This document shows, piece by piece, positions 9,079-18,339 of a stretch of DNA of 64,000 nucleotides; position 1 is the first letter of the stretch; the number at the start of each line of letters is the position of its first letter. The translations under genes and the position numbers were made by a program. Origin of the DNA: an uncultured archaeon (GTDB taxonomy: Archaea > Thermoproteota > Nitrososphaeria_A > Caldarchaeales > Calditenuaceae); NCBI GenBank assembly GCA_938017985.1, contig CALIKS010000001.1:210745-274744 (forward strand), in the 5' to 3' direction. The notes beneath the pieces were generated by a model. The model made no database searches. It had not been told where the DNA came from and saw only the letters and a program-made list of their open reading frames with translations.

Positions 9079-10821
9079 ATGCAGCCCACGTCTTCGATGG
9101 CATCAAAGTATCGATACTTGTTTAAGGTTCCAGGCTCAAAACATGCTATCATTCTATTAATTTTGACGAGCGTATTAATAGGATTGTTCCAGTCAGTTGC
9201 GACGCTTCATGATTTTTATTCTTCGGTTATAGTTAATGTTTTGGCGCTTAGCTTCATTCCTATCTTAGTTAATGTCTTGTTAAAAAATACTATTCTTAAG
9301 AATTTTAGAGTTAGTAGTCTGAGAAGAATTAATCATCTATCCCTTTTCGAGAATTATTTTATTTTAGCTGCGTCCCTAATAGGATTTTTGATAAGCCATA
9401 TAGAGAAAAACTCGTCCATATATTCAGTGGTGTTTTGCTCAGTCCTATCGCTAATTATTTACATTAGAGTGACTATCCTATGTACGTTTATTCCGAGCGC
9501 CTTTTTTAGGGGATTTATTGCAGGAATATTGGAGCCGCTAGCGAGAGGAATAATGCTTGCTTCAATGTTACCTAATATCTTTAATATTGAAATGATTGCC
9601 ACATCTATTAGTATAGGAATTATATTTTCTACAATTTCTCTAATAATACTTGCTAGACCGATTAAGGAAAACGTTAGTCCACTTAGACTTGCAGGTGGAT
9701 TCGTCTCGTCATTACTGGTCGGAGACGGAAACTACCTAGAAAGTATGTTAGAAAGATTAAGCTCCGAATACAGCGGTGTCTCTGATGTTTTTCTATTTAA
9801 GCGAATCGATGGAAAAAAGGTAGCAGTAATAATTCCTCCATTCCATTTTGGCCCATTCAGGACAATTGGTAGCTCTATGCTCAGCTTCTATATTGATACA
9901 GAACTTCAAAAGTATGGAATTGAAGCTGTAGTATTAAAAGGATGCACAGGCCACGAAGCAAATCTAGTCTCAAACGAAGAATCAAAAAAGATAAGCAAGG
10001 AAATTGCAGAAAAAATTCATAATAATGATGCTGATTTTACTGATGTCATCTGTTTTTATCCAGCTCGTCGTCAAGGTAGAGTGAATATTTTAGGCTTCAA
10101 CTTTAGCGGTAAGATTGTATTAATACCCACCCTTCATCCGGAGCCAATGGAAGATTTACCTCAAATAATTTCACACATAGCATCTCATTACAACGCTCTG
10201 GTCATCGATCCTCATAATTCATACCTAGAAAAGTTTTCAGGACTAAGCGAGGCAGATATAGGTTCGTTCACTGATGCAATTATCTCATCAGTTAAAAATC
10301 TTTCAAACTCGTTATGTGGAAACTTCAGTTTGGGCTTTAAGCGTATGGTGCCTAAGAATTATGGATTGTCAGATGGACTCGGAGTCGGCGGCTTTAATTT
10401 ACTTGGATTTATTATCTCCGGTAGGAAGGTAGCATTAGCAATAATTGATGGTAATAATGCACTACCAACAGTAAGGGATAAAGTAATTGAAACCTTAAGT
10501 AAGGACGGATGGGATGCAGTAGAATTGCTCACTACTGATACACATATGGTAAACGGCGTCTCTCTGGGCGGTAAGGGTTACTATGCGATAGGTGAAAAGA
10601 TTACACCTGAAGAGGTATCCGGTGTCTTTAAAGAGCTCTCAAAAGCGGTACTAAATGACCTTGAAAAAGCTGAAGTCAAATACGTTAAGGTAAGACACGA
10701 ATTCTCCAAGATATTCTCTGAAGATTTATTAGCGAGACTAGCAAAGAAATCCAGCCACTTACTCACTGCTTATCTAATCCTGCTGGCTCTATCATTAATT
10801 GTTCCTTTAACTATTCTCTAA
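9079..10821 (+). CDS. DUF2070-type archaeal multi-TM protein
   Basis: N-terminal multi-TM region followed by soluble domain with PPFHFGPFRTIGSSML, KGCTGHEANLVS, DGNNALP, TTDTHMVNGVS, and a C-terminal TM segment. Confidence 0.75.
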   Translation: MQPTSSMASKYRYLFKVPGSKHAIILLILTSVLIGLFQSVATLHDFYSSVIVNVLALSFIPILVNVLLKNTILKNFRVSSLRRINHLSLFENYFILAASLIGFLISHIEKNSSIYSVVFCSVLSLIIYIRVTILCTFIPSAFFRGFIAGILEPLARGIMLASMLPNIFNIEMIATSISIGIIFSTISLIILARPIKENVSPLRLAGGFVSSLLVGDGNYLESMLERLSSEYSGVSDVFLFKRIDGKKVAVIIPPFHFGPFRTIGSSMLSFYIDTELQKYGIEAVVLKGCTGHEANLVSNEESKKISKEIAEKIHNNDADFTDVICFYPARRQGRVNILGFNFSGKIVLIPTLHPEPMEDLPQIISHIASHYNALVIDPHNSYLEKFSGLSEADIGSFTDAIISSVKNLSNSLCGNFSLGFKRMVPKNYGLSDGLGVGGFNLLGFIISGRKVALAIIDGNNALPTVRDKVIETLSKDGWDAVELLTTDTHMVNGVSLGGKGYYAIGEKITPEEVSGVFKELSKAVLNDLEKAEVKYVKVRHEFSKIFSEDLLARLAKKSSHLLTAYLILLALSLIVPLTIL

Positions 10822-10829
10822 AGATTTAA

Positions 10830-11135
10830 TTGTTAAAACAATCTCATCATATTGGGGTAGTCTTGCTGTCAAAAGAGCCCATAATAATTGTTGGAAAAAA
10901 ACCAATAATTAAATACGTCACTGCGTGTATAACAGTTTTCAACCGCGGTGAAAGATCTTTAACTCTAAGAGCACGCGGCAAAAGAATCTCTAACTGCGTA
11001 GACGTAGTGAATCAGTTGAGAAGAAGCTTCATTACTGATTTAACAATAAAACAGATCGAAATTGGCACTGAAACATTAGGTCAAAGTGATAAATATAGAT
11101 ACATAAGTTATATAGAGATTAGAATAGCTAGGTAG
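10830..11135 (+). CDS. albA: DNA/RNA-binding protein Alba (first paralogue)
   Basis: IIIVGKKPIIKYVTACITVFNRGERSLTLRARGKRISNCVDVVNQLRRSF; start uncertain (TTG 10830 or 10863). Confidence 0.9.
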   Translation: MLKQSHHIGVVLLSKEPIIIVGKKPIIKYVTACITVFNRGERSLTLRARGKRISNCVDVVNQLRRSFITDLTIKQIEIGTETLGQSDKYRYISYIEIRIAR

Positions 11136-11144
11136 AGTGAAAAA

Positions 11145-12533
11145 ATGACTATCTCAAAGACTGACAACAGAAAAAAAATTTCAAGTTTCTTAAGGGACCC
11201 TAGAGTACTGTCAATTATTATTTTGCTTTTTGTTTTAGGGCTTAAGTTATCGGTAATAAACTATCCTTCTCCAGAGAAGTCTCCAAATGAGTGTATTTCA
11301 AACTTAGAGGGGTGTGGATTTGTTTTTGACGAAGCGCATTACGTCCCAGCGGTGAGGAAATTAATTATGGGACAAGCAACTAATAATGAGCATCCTCCAC
11401 TTAGTAAATATTTGATTATGCTCGGAATCGCTATATTTGGAGATAACCCTATTGGTTGGAGATTTTTCTCCGCGCTTTCAGGAGCAGCCAGTGTTTCACT
11501 ACTTTTTCTTATATCGTATAATTTTTTACGAAAAATCGAACTTGCCTTAGCAACGACTCTTATCTATTTAGGGGACGTAATGACTTTTAATCTTAGCTCA
11601 ATAGCTATGCTTGACGCTCCTGCATTAATGTTCTTATTATTAGGCATCTTACTAATCATGAATAAACGTAGAGTTTTAGGATATGTGATACTTGGGTTAT
11701 CAGTATTATGTAAAACATCTTCAATTTTTGGTGTGTTTACCATTACTCTGGTAGATTCATTTTTTATCACTCCTAAAGAGGGGCGTCTAAAAAAGCGATT
11801 AGAGAAAGGACTAAACTCCGCTGCCCTCTCACTTATATTGGTTATGAGCGTCTTTCTAACTGGACTCGCTATTTATGATTACGCGTATAATGTTTTTTCG
11901 AGCCCCATTGAGCATCTAGATTATATTTTGAACTACCATACTTCTTTAAGCTTTCGCTGTTCTGATTATAATGCCTTCCTCTACTGCATCCATAAGGATA
12001 GTCCATACTCAGAAGAAGGAGTCATTGTTGACTTACCCCTGAGATGGACTATACCCATCAATACGTTTGCTCCTTCTCCTTACCATGTGGTTGAAGTGAC
12101 CGTCGATGGATATTCTTATAAACCAATAGCATACTATGGCATATATTCTCCAATATGGTGGCTGACATGGATAGTCTTAGTAGTCACTGCACCCTCAGCT
12201 TTAAAAAATTTATTACACTTATTCTCAGGAAGGCATGGAGGCATCGATGAAAAAAAATTGCTGGACGTTTTCGTATTTTTCTGGATCTGTTTCAACTATC
12301 TCGTTTACTTTCCAGTGGCCTACTTACTGCATAGATGGGTATACACTTTCTATTTTATTCAGACGGTCCCCGCTATTGCACTCTCTCTTCCGAGTATCTT
12401 ATGGGAGGACCGAATAGGCAGACTAATACTAATAATGGTAATTGGAGTTCAATTATGGTGGCTCTTCATGTGGTTCCCAGTAAAATCAGAGCTCCATGTA
12501 TCTATGCTAAAGTCCTTAGGACTACCAGCATAA
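11145..12533 (+). CDS. PMT-family (GT39-like) membrane glycosyltransferase
   Basis: VFDEAHYVPAVRKLI, NEHPPLSKYLIMLG, many TM helices, HRWVYTFYFIQTVPAIAL. Confidence 0.8.
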   Translation: MTISKTDNRKKISSFLRDPRVLSIIILLFVLGLKLSVINYPSPEKSPNECISNLEGCGFVFDEAHYVPAVRKLIMGQATNNEHPPLSKYLIMLGIAIFGDNPIGWRFFSALSGAASVSLLFLISYNFLRKIELALATTLIYLGDVMTFNLSSIAMLDAPALMFLLLGILLIMNKRRVLGYVILGLSVLCKTSSIFGVFTITLVDSFFITPKEGRLKKRLEKGLNSAALSLILVMSVFLTGLAIYDYAYNVFSSPIEHLDYILNYHTSLSFRCSDYNAFLYCIHKDSPYSEEGVIVDLPLRWTIPINTFAPSPYHVVEVTVDGYSYKPIAYYGIYSPIWWLTWIVLVVTAPSALKNLLHLFSGRHGGIDEKKLLDVFVFFWICFNYLVYFPVAYLLHRWVYTFYFIQTVPAIALSLPSILWEDRIGRLILIMVIGVQLWWLFMWFPVKSELHVSMLKSLGLPA

Positions 12534-12581
12534 TCTTGCAAACCATTTATATTTTGGTGTTTAAGGAATTAATAGTTGAAG

Positions 12582-12860
12582 ATGAAAGTACCTGCAACGA
12601 TTAATACGTATTGTACAAAATGCAATGCCCATACTGAACATACAGTGACTCTTTACAAGAAGGGGAAGGAGAGAGGGTTGGCAATAGGCGCGCGTAGGCA
12701 TGAAAGAGAGCTCCATGGCTATGGTGGACAGAAATACCCTATACAGAGAAATAAAGCGAAAACGACAGATAAGAAAACGTTAGTACTTACATGTAAAAAA
12801 TGTGGGAGAAAAACAATGAGAAGCGGTGTAAGGCTTAGAAAACTCGAGATTATAAGGTGA
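12582..12860 (+). CDS. rpl44e: 50S ribosomal protein L44e
   Basis: MKVPATINTYCTKCNAHTEHTVTLYKKGKERGLAIGARRHERELHGYGGQKYP; CKKCGRKTMR. Confidence 0.96.
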   Translation: MKVPATINTYCTKCNAHTEHTVTLYKKGKERGLAIGARRHERELHGYGGQKYPIQRNKAKTTDKKTLVLTCKKCGRKTMRSGVRLRKLEIIR

Positions 12861-13072
12861 TTGAACGAATGGTAAGGATTAATGTTTCTGCACTGATTCC
12901 CCGCCCGACATCAAAGTTCTTGCTAGTCATGTGTAATTACTGTGGAAATAAACAAGTTATTCCCGATACAGCTAAGACTATCGTGACTTGTAAGGTATGT
13001 AAAGAAATAATTGCAAAGCCAACGGGTGGAAAAGCAAAAATATTCGGGAAAGTGGAGAAAGTATTAGATTAA
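12857..13072 (+). CDS. rps27e: 30S ribosomal protein S27e
   Basis: IPRPTSKFLLVMCNYCGNKQVIPDTAKTIVTCKVCKEIIAKPTGGKAKI. Confidence 0.95.
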   Translation: MIERMVRINVSALIPRPTSKFLLVMCNYCGNKQVIPDTAKTIVTCKVCKEIIAKPTGGKAKIFGKVEKVLD

Positions 13073-14044
13073 AGCTAATCTCCTAAGCTCTTTGCCAACC
13101 TTCTCTAATGGATGACTTTCTACCTGAGCCATCATTTTCTCAAGGTCTTGATAGGCGTCTGGATTTCCTGTCCACGACTTCTCAAATTCTCCACTTTTTA
13201 TTCGTTCTAAAGCCTTCTTCATGTTTTCCTTTACATGTTCATCGACGATTTTCGGCCCGACTAAGAGGCCACCGAACTTAGCAGTATCTGATACCCCCCT
13301 CAACATGTTGATTAATCCTCCGGCGTATATCAGGTCCACGATTAGTTTTAGCTCATTGCATACTTCATAGTAAGCTAACTCGGGCTGATAGCCATTCTCT
13401 ATTAAAACCTCGAATCCCTTCTTAATAAGCTCCATTACGCCGCCTACTAGTACGGCCTGTTCTCCTAAAAGGTCAGTTTCCGTCTCTTCTTCGAATGTCG
13501 TCTCTATTACACCTGCCCTAGTTGAGCCTATGGCTTTAGCTATTGCTAATGCTTTCTGCCTAGCCTTACCTGACCTGTCTTGGTAGACTGCTATTAATGA
13601 AGGGACTCCTTTGCCCTCAAGATATTTTTGTCTAAGTAACGCGCCCGGAGATTTCGGAGCTACTAATATAACGTCTACAAAATCAGGCGGGATTATTCTC
13701 TTAAAGTGTATGTTATATCCGTGAGCAAATACTAGAGTTTTACCATTATTAAGCTCTCCAACTATTTCATTATTGAAGACTGTAGGCATCGGCACGTCTG
13801 GAATCAGCATCATTATTACATCTCCTATTGAAGCTGCTTTTTTTATCGGTAGAGGCTTAAAACCATCCTTGATAGCCTCTCCCCAGCCCTTTCCACCTTC
13901 TCTTAAACCAATCACCACGTCTAAGCCAGAGTCTCTCATATTCAAGGCCTGCGCCCTGCCTTGACTTCCATACCCTATGACTGATATTTTCTTACCAATT
14001 AAGTATTCAAGCGATGCATCATTCTCATAGTAGACTTTAGCCAT
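13064..14044 (-). CDS. ilvC: Ketol-acid reductoisomerase
   Basis: KISVIGYGSQGRAQALNMRDSGLDVVIGLREG, VAPKSPGALLRQKYLEGKGVPSLIAV. Confidence 0.97.
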   Translation of the reverse strand: MAKVYYENDASLEYLIGKKISVIGYGSQGRAQALNMRDSGLDVVIGLREGGKGWGEAIKDGFKPLPIKKAASIGDVIMMLIPDVPMPTVFNNEIVGELNNGKTLVFAHGYNIHFKRIIPPDFVDVILVAPKSPGALLRQKYLEGKGVPSLIAVYQDRSGKARQKALAIAKAIGSTRAGVIETTFEEETETDLLGEQAVLVGGVMELIKKGFEVLIENGYQPELAYYEVCNELKLIVDLIYAGGLINMLRGVSDTAKFGGLLVGPKIVDEHVKENMKKALERIKSGEFEKSWTGNPDAYQDLEKMMAQVESHPLEKVGKELRRLALI

Positions 14045-14046
14045 CG

Positions 14047-14337
14047 TTAGTACACCTCTTCATCAATGTGTATGAGAGCTGCTGGAAAATCAACTATGAT
14101 TGCCTTGATACATTCTTTATTATTCATCGCTGTCTTCATGATAGAATGGGCTGAATCGATCTTTCCTTCATATTCCATGATCATTTCTCTTTCACCACTT
14201 TTTTTGACAGGACTTAAATATAAACTCCTAATCCCATCTCCATGAATGCTTGCTAGTTGACTAGCAGTAGAGAGAGCATTTTGAATATTTCTAAATATAA
14301 ATTTAATAATGTATTTACTAGAAGCTTCATTGGACAT
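14047..14337 (-). CDS. Hypothetical 96-aa protein in the ilv operon
   Basis: Located between the ACT subunit gene and ilvC with short/overlapping junctions; no motif assigned. Confidence 0.6.
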   Translation of the reverse strand: MSNEASSKYIIKFIFRNIQNALSTASQLASIHGDGIRSLYLSPVKKSGEREMIMEYEGKIDSAHSIMKTAMNNKECIKAIIVDFPAALIHIDEEVY

Positions 14338-14584
14338 CTCGCGCCACCTCTATGGACATAAGGTCAACACTTTTAAAATATGGAAACAATATTAATTTGT
14401 TCAGTAACCATTGAATTTTTTCTTCTCTGCCGTCAATTAATAGTTGGGCATTTAGTATTTCTGGGCTTGCCTGTTTTATGTTTGCCTCGATTAAGCTAAG
14501 GCGTGCCTGCTTAATCAACAATATAAGCTTGCCAAGTGCCTCAGGCTGATTATTTAGTGATAACTGAAGTCGATATCTTGCCAT
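14327..14584 (-). CDS. ilvN: Acetolactate synthase small (ACT) regulatory subunit-like protein
   Basis: MARYRLQLSLNNQPEALGKLILLIKQARLSLIEANIKQAS; overlaps the end of ilvB; track start at 14677 is too long. Confidence 0.7.
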   Translation of the reverse strand: MARYRLQLSLNNQPEALGKLILLIKQARLSLIEANIKQASPEILNAQLLIDGREEKIQWLLNKLILFPYFKSVDLMSIEVARDVQ

Positions 14585-16283
14585 GCCCATCAAACCCAGG
14601 TGGGGCAATATAGTCCGCCAGCCATCTTCCAGGAGGAACCATTGGGAATACTTTTTCATTTTTATCGATTGGAACATCTATCACTATTGCATCATTATTC
14701 CTGACAGCCCTTCTAAGAGTCATTCTAACTTCATCATAGCTTTGTGTAAAAACACCCTCCACGCCGAAAGCCTCTGCAAGCTTAACGAAATCTGTTGTTT
14801 CTGTGAGGTCAACATCCTTGAACCTCTTACCGTAGAATAGGTCTTGCCATTGTCTAACCATTCCTAAGGCGCGATTATCAAAAATGACGGTTATCACAGG
14901 ATAGTTATACTCAACGATATTACTTAGCGTCTGACACGTCATCTGGAAGCTTCCGTCACCATCTATATTGACAACTATCCTGTCTGGAGCAGCAACCTTT
15001 GCACCGAAAGCGGCTGGAAGACCAAATCCCATCGTCCCTAACCCAGCACTCGTAATATATGTTCCCGGCTCTAACACCTTAAAAAACAAATTGGCCCACA
15101 TCTGATGTTGTCCAACACCAGTAGTAACTATCGCTGATCTCGGAATCTCTTCCCTGATAAGTTTAACGATCTTCCACGAATTTAACCTCGACTCATCGGT
15201 TTGGCTCATCATATACTCCTCATAAGCATTTTTCAAATCTCGTAGTTTATCAATCCATTCAACATCTTTTCTAGACAAGCCATGAGTAATTAACTTATTT
15301 ATCAAGTTATTCAAAACTAATTTTGCATCTCCGATAAGCTTCACGTCTGGGATCACATTTTTCCCTAGTTCGCTTGCGTCAATATCTATATGAATTATTT
15401 TTCGACCTTTCTTAAAATCCGCTGGTGGACCAATAGCCCTGTCAGACAACCTTGTCCCCACAGCTATTACTAGGTCTGAATTAATTATGGCCATGTTTGC
15501 TTCTAATCTGCCATGCATGCCGACACTTCCTAAGACAAACGGATGATCTTGTGGGATGCAAGTCTTTCCCGGAAGCGTTGTTACGATCGGAGCATTAATT
15601 AGCTCAGCGAGTTTCAATACCTCACTTGTAGCACCACTAAAATGTACACCACCACCAACAAGAATTGTGACTCTGTTTACGGAAGAAATAAGGGAAGCTG
15701 CTTTTTCAAGCTCGGCATCTATAGGTAATTTGGGTTTCCAGAGAAATGCTGGGTCTGGTATAGCATCGGAATTATCTAGTTCACCGATGTCCTCCTGCAT
15801 GACATCTCTCGGAATATCTATAAGTGTGGGTCCGGGTCGTCCAGAATATGCACAATTATAAGCATTAACAAATTCTTTAACCAGTCGCTTCGAGTCTGTT
15901 ACTGTCGCGGCATACTTAACATGGGGTAAAACAAGCCCCACAATGTCGGCCTCCTGAAATGCATCGGTACCCATAAATGCGCGGACGACTTGACCTGTCA
16001 AGGCTACAATGGGAACACTATCCATTGCTGCATTAACTATTCCTGTAATCAAGTTAGTAGCTCCGGGACCAGAAGTGGCAGTAACTATTCCAGGCCTCTT
16101 TTTAACTCTTGCATATCCATCAGCAGCATGGGCCGCCTGTTGTTCATGTCTCATCAAAATGCTGCTTATATTTGAATCATAAAGTGCATCGTATAGTGGA
16201 AGGTTAGACCCCCCAGGTATGCCGAAAATTACTTCAACACCAAGCTCCTCCATTTTTTTAACCATTAAATTAATGGCCTTCAT
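14550..16283 (-). CDS. ilvB: Acetolactate synthase large subunit
   Basis: ThDP enzyme: EVIFGIPGGSNLPLYDAL, RHEQQAAHAADGYAR, GLGTMGFGLPAAFGAK, NIDGDGSFQMTCQ. Confidence 0.95.
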   Translation of the reverse strand: MKAINLMVKKMEELGVEVIFGIPGGSNLPLYDALYDSNISSILMRHEQQAAHAADGYARVKKRPGIVTATSGPGATNLITGIVNAAMDSVPIVALTGQVVRAFMGTDAFQEADIVGLVLPHVKYAATVTDSKRLVKEFVNAYNCAYSGRPGPTLIDIPRDVMQEDIGELDNSDAIPDPAFLWKPKLPIDAELEKAASLISSVNRVTILVGGGVHFSGATSEVLKLAELINAPIVTTLPGKTCIPQDHPFVLGSVGMHGRLEANMAIINSDLVIAVGTRLSDRAIGPPADFKKGRKIIHIDIDASELGKNVIPDVKLIGDAKLVLNNLINKLITHGLSRKDVEWIDKLRDLKNAYEEYMMSQTDESRLNSWKIVKLIREEIPRSAIVTTGVGQHQMWANLFFKVLEPGTYITSAGLGTMGFGLPAAFGAKVAAPDRIVVNIDGDGSFQMTCQTLSNIVEYNYPVITVIFDNRALGMVRQWQDLFYGKRFKDVDLTETTDFVKLAEAFGVEGVFTQSYDEVRMTLRRAVRNNDAIVIDVPIDKNEKVFPMVPPGRWLADYIAPPGFDGHGKISTSVITK

Positions 16284-17827
16284 GTACTCTCACTCATCAT
16301 GCCTTGTTTTTTAAAAAGCATAAGATACTGACTGATTGCACCAGCGACTGCATTTAAAGTACTATTTATTATTCCTCGTCCTAGACCACGACCCGTGAAC
16401 TCGTGACCATCTATCATTAATTTTATATCGACCTCAATGGGATGTCTTTCCTCGTCTGGTGGAAAATAGATTTCATAATCTACGACCTCGACATCGCTAG
16501 TAATCTTTTTAAGTGCTGAAACACCTGCATTTATTACAGCGCGAATTATATGGGTCGATTCACCCTCACCGATTATTGATTCTCCTAGAAAGTTCATTCT
16601 AACAGTACATTTGTTCATCTCTTTATTGCACCAAAAATTAAAATCCTCTACATATGCAGCGGGTTTAACTTCTCCCTTTAGTACGTCATTTACGATGGAG
16701 ACAATCATATATTCAGAAATCTTTTCACCAATGTCTCCCAGTTCCTTAATCTTATCAAGTATTTGTTTGACTTGAGCATTTGAAAGATCGTATCCATGGT
16801 CTTTTAGAATCTTCCTTATAGCATGCATCCCCGAGTGTTTGCCAATTACTATTCTTCTCGACTGCCCGACTTCTTCAGGAAGGATGGGCTCATATGTAAT
16901 TGGATTGCTAATAATTCCATGGACATGAATTCCGCTTTCATGCGAAAATGCGTTTCGTCCTACTATTGCCTTGTTCTTTGGGACTGCTATGCCTGTCTTT
17001 AAAGCAACAAGCCTAGAAACCTTATTTATCAAGGGTAGATTGATACCTGTCTCTACACCGTAAAGGAATCTAAGAGCAGATGCGACCTCCTCTAGGCTCG
17101 CGTTGCCAGCTCTTTCCCCTATACCATTAACAGTTACGTGCACTATCTCTGCCCCGCCTTCAACGCCTGCTAGTGTATTTGCAGTAGCTAGACCTAAATC
17201 ATCATGGCAATGAACAGCCACTGGTATCTTTGTTGCTTCCCTCGTCATTCTGACCAGCATCTTCATCACAACTGGAATTGCTATTCCAACCGTATCTGGA
17301 ATGTCTATGCTGTCGGCACCCGCATCTCTTACAGCTCTATAAACATTTAATAAAAATTCAAAGTCTGTCCTTGTTGCATCTTCAGCAGAGAAGTGAACTA
17401 TCATTCCATACGACTTAGCATACTCAGTCATTTTTACCGCCTTTTCAAGAACTTGTTCTGGAGATAGTCTTAGTTTATATCTCATATGAATCTCAGAGGT
17501 GGCAATGAATATGTGAATCCAATCAGCGCCTGTACTTGCAGCCAAGTCTATGTCACGTTCTTCGCACCTGCTCAAAACACATGTTTTTGACCTTAGTCCT
17601 AAACTTGTTATCTGCTTTATCGCTTCTAGTTCTCCACGGGATACGGCTGGGAAACCTGCCTCTATAATTCCGACCCCCAAGTCGGCGAGGGACTCTGCAA
17701 TCTCAAGCTTATCTTCTATTCGCAGAGAAACACCAGCTGTCTGCTCGCCATCTCGGAGAGTAGTGTCAAGGAAATACACACGCTGAGGCAAGACATATTC
17801 CCTAGACAGAAAGGGGCGCCAAATCAT
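16280..17827 (-). CDS. leuA: 2-isopropylmalate synthase / (R)-citramalate synthase family
   Basis: FLDTTLRDGEQTAGVSL, HCHDDLGLATANTLAGVEGGA, HESGIHVHGI, C-terminal LeuA_dimer region. Confidence 0.92.
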   Translation of the reverse strand: MIWRPFLSREYVLPQRVYFLDTTLRDGEQTAGVSLRIEDKLEIAESLADLGVGIIEAGFPAVSRGELEAIKQITSLGLRSKTCVLSRCEERDIDLAASTGADWIHIFIATSEIHMRYKLRLSPEQVLEKAVKMTEYAKSYGMIVHFSAEDATRTDFEFLLNVYRAVRDAGADSIDIPDTVGIAIPVVMKMLVRMTREATKIPVAVHCHDDLGLATANTLAGVEGGAEIVHVTVNGIGERAGNASLEEVASALRFLYGVETGINLPLINKVSRLVALKTGIAVPKNKAIVGRNAFSHESGIHVHGIISNPITYEPILPEEVGQSRRIVIGKHSGMHAIRKILKDHGYDLSNAQVKQILDKIKELGDIGEKISEYMIVSIVNDVLKGEVKPAAYVEDFNFWCNKEMNKCTVRMNFLGESIIGEGESTHIIRAVINAGVSALKKITSDVEVVDYEIYFPPDEERHPIEVDIKLMIDGHEFTGRGLGRGIINSTLNAVAGAISQYLMLFKKQGMMSEST

Positions 17828-17836
17828 ATTCCCACC

Positions 17837-17959
17837 TTAAAGTACTACAAGAAGAAGCAATACAACAATAATGAGTGGGGATACTATTATTTCAGTGATT
17901 GTCTGACTGTTTAATACTTCATACTTTCCGTAAGCAATAACTCCCCCACCGCTTGCTGA
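17837..17959 (-). other. Short open frame upstream of leuA without a canonical start codon (leader peptide or Sec61beta-like remnant)
   Basis: Reads SASGGGVIAYGKYEVLNSQTITEIIVSPLIIVVLLLLVVL then TAA, 9 bp before leuA ATG; upstream boundary is an in-frame TAA at 17960-17962. Confidence 0.35.
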
Positions 17960-17960
17960 T

Positions 17961-17969
17961 TAATATAAA
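17961..17969 (-). promoter_or_regulatory. Candidate TATA box of the leuA-ilv operon
   Basis: Reverse strand TTTATATTA, which would imply a leader of roughly 110 nt. Confidence 0.35.
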
Positions 17970-18050
17970 CGTGTCAAATATAAATCTTTCTTCTCTTTTG
18001 TTTTTTACCAAAAAATAAACATAAAAACATGATAATCAGTTTGAACACTA

Positions 18051-18311
18051 ATGTCAGAGAGAATTCCACAGTATTGCGTGGAAATAAAGAAGAGTTCAAA
18101 GTCCTTCAAGGTAGACCAGATGCTCGTAGAAAACTTAAAGAAATCACTAAGCTCAAAAATGATTACTGCAATGAAGAAAGAATACGTAAACTGTCCAGTG
18201 GCAAAGCAAGAAGTCGTATTCCTAGTTTGTTTTAATTGCAAATCATACATTAGGAGAGTAAAAGGCGTGGTACATTGCGAAGGAAAGGAATTTGGTCTTA
18301 AAGAAATTTAA
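18051..18311 (+). CDS. Hypothetical 86-aa protein
   Basis: ATG-initiated ORF; C-x28-C-x2-C pattern, lysine-rich; adjacent to phosphatase gene. Confidence 0.55.
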   Translation: MSERIPQYCVEIKKSSKSFKVDQMLVENLKKSLSSKMITAMKKEYVNCPVAKQEVVFLVCFNCKSYIRRVKGVVHCEGKEFGLKEI

Positions 18312-18339
18312 TAAAAACTACTTCGTATAATTATTTTCT

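Noticed and set aside
12235-12604. Two short ORFs overlapping the 3' end of the PMT gene
   Set aside because: Out of frame inside a well-supported membrane glycosyltransferase; low-complexity translation.
14583-14840. Forward ORF antisense to ilvB
   Set aside because: Fully antisense to a strongly supported enzyme; no independent motif. The same applies to the other antisense ORFs in the track (e.g. 15556-15861, 20810-21163, 25596-25979, 41462-41971, 52418-53125).
18029-18235. 68-aa forward ORF overlapping 18051-18311
   Set aside because: Out of frame with the better-supported ATG ORF, which has a CxxC-containing, lysine-rich coding pattern.
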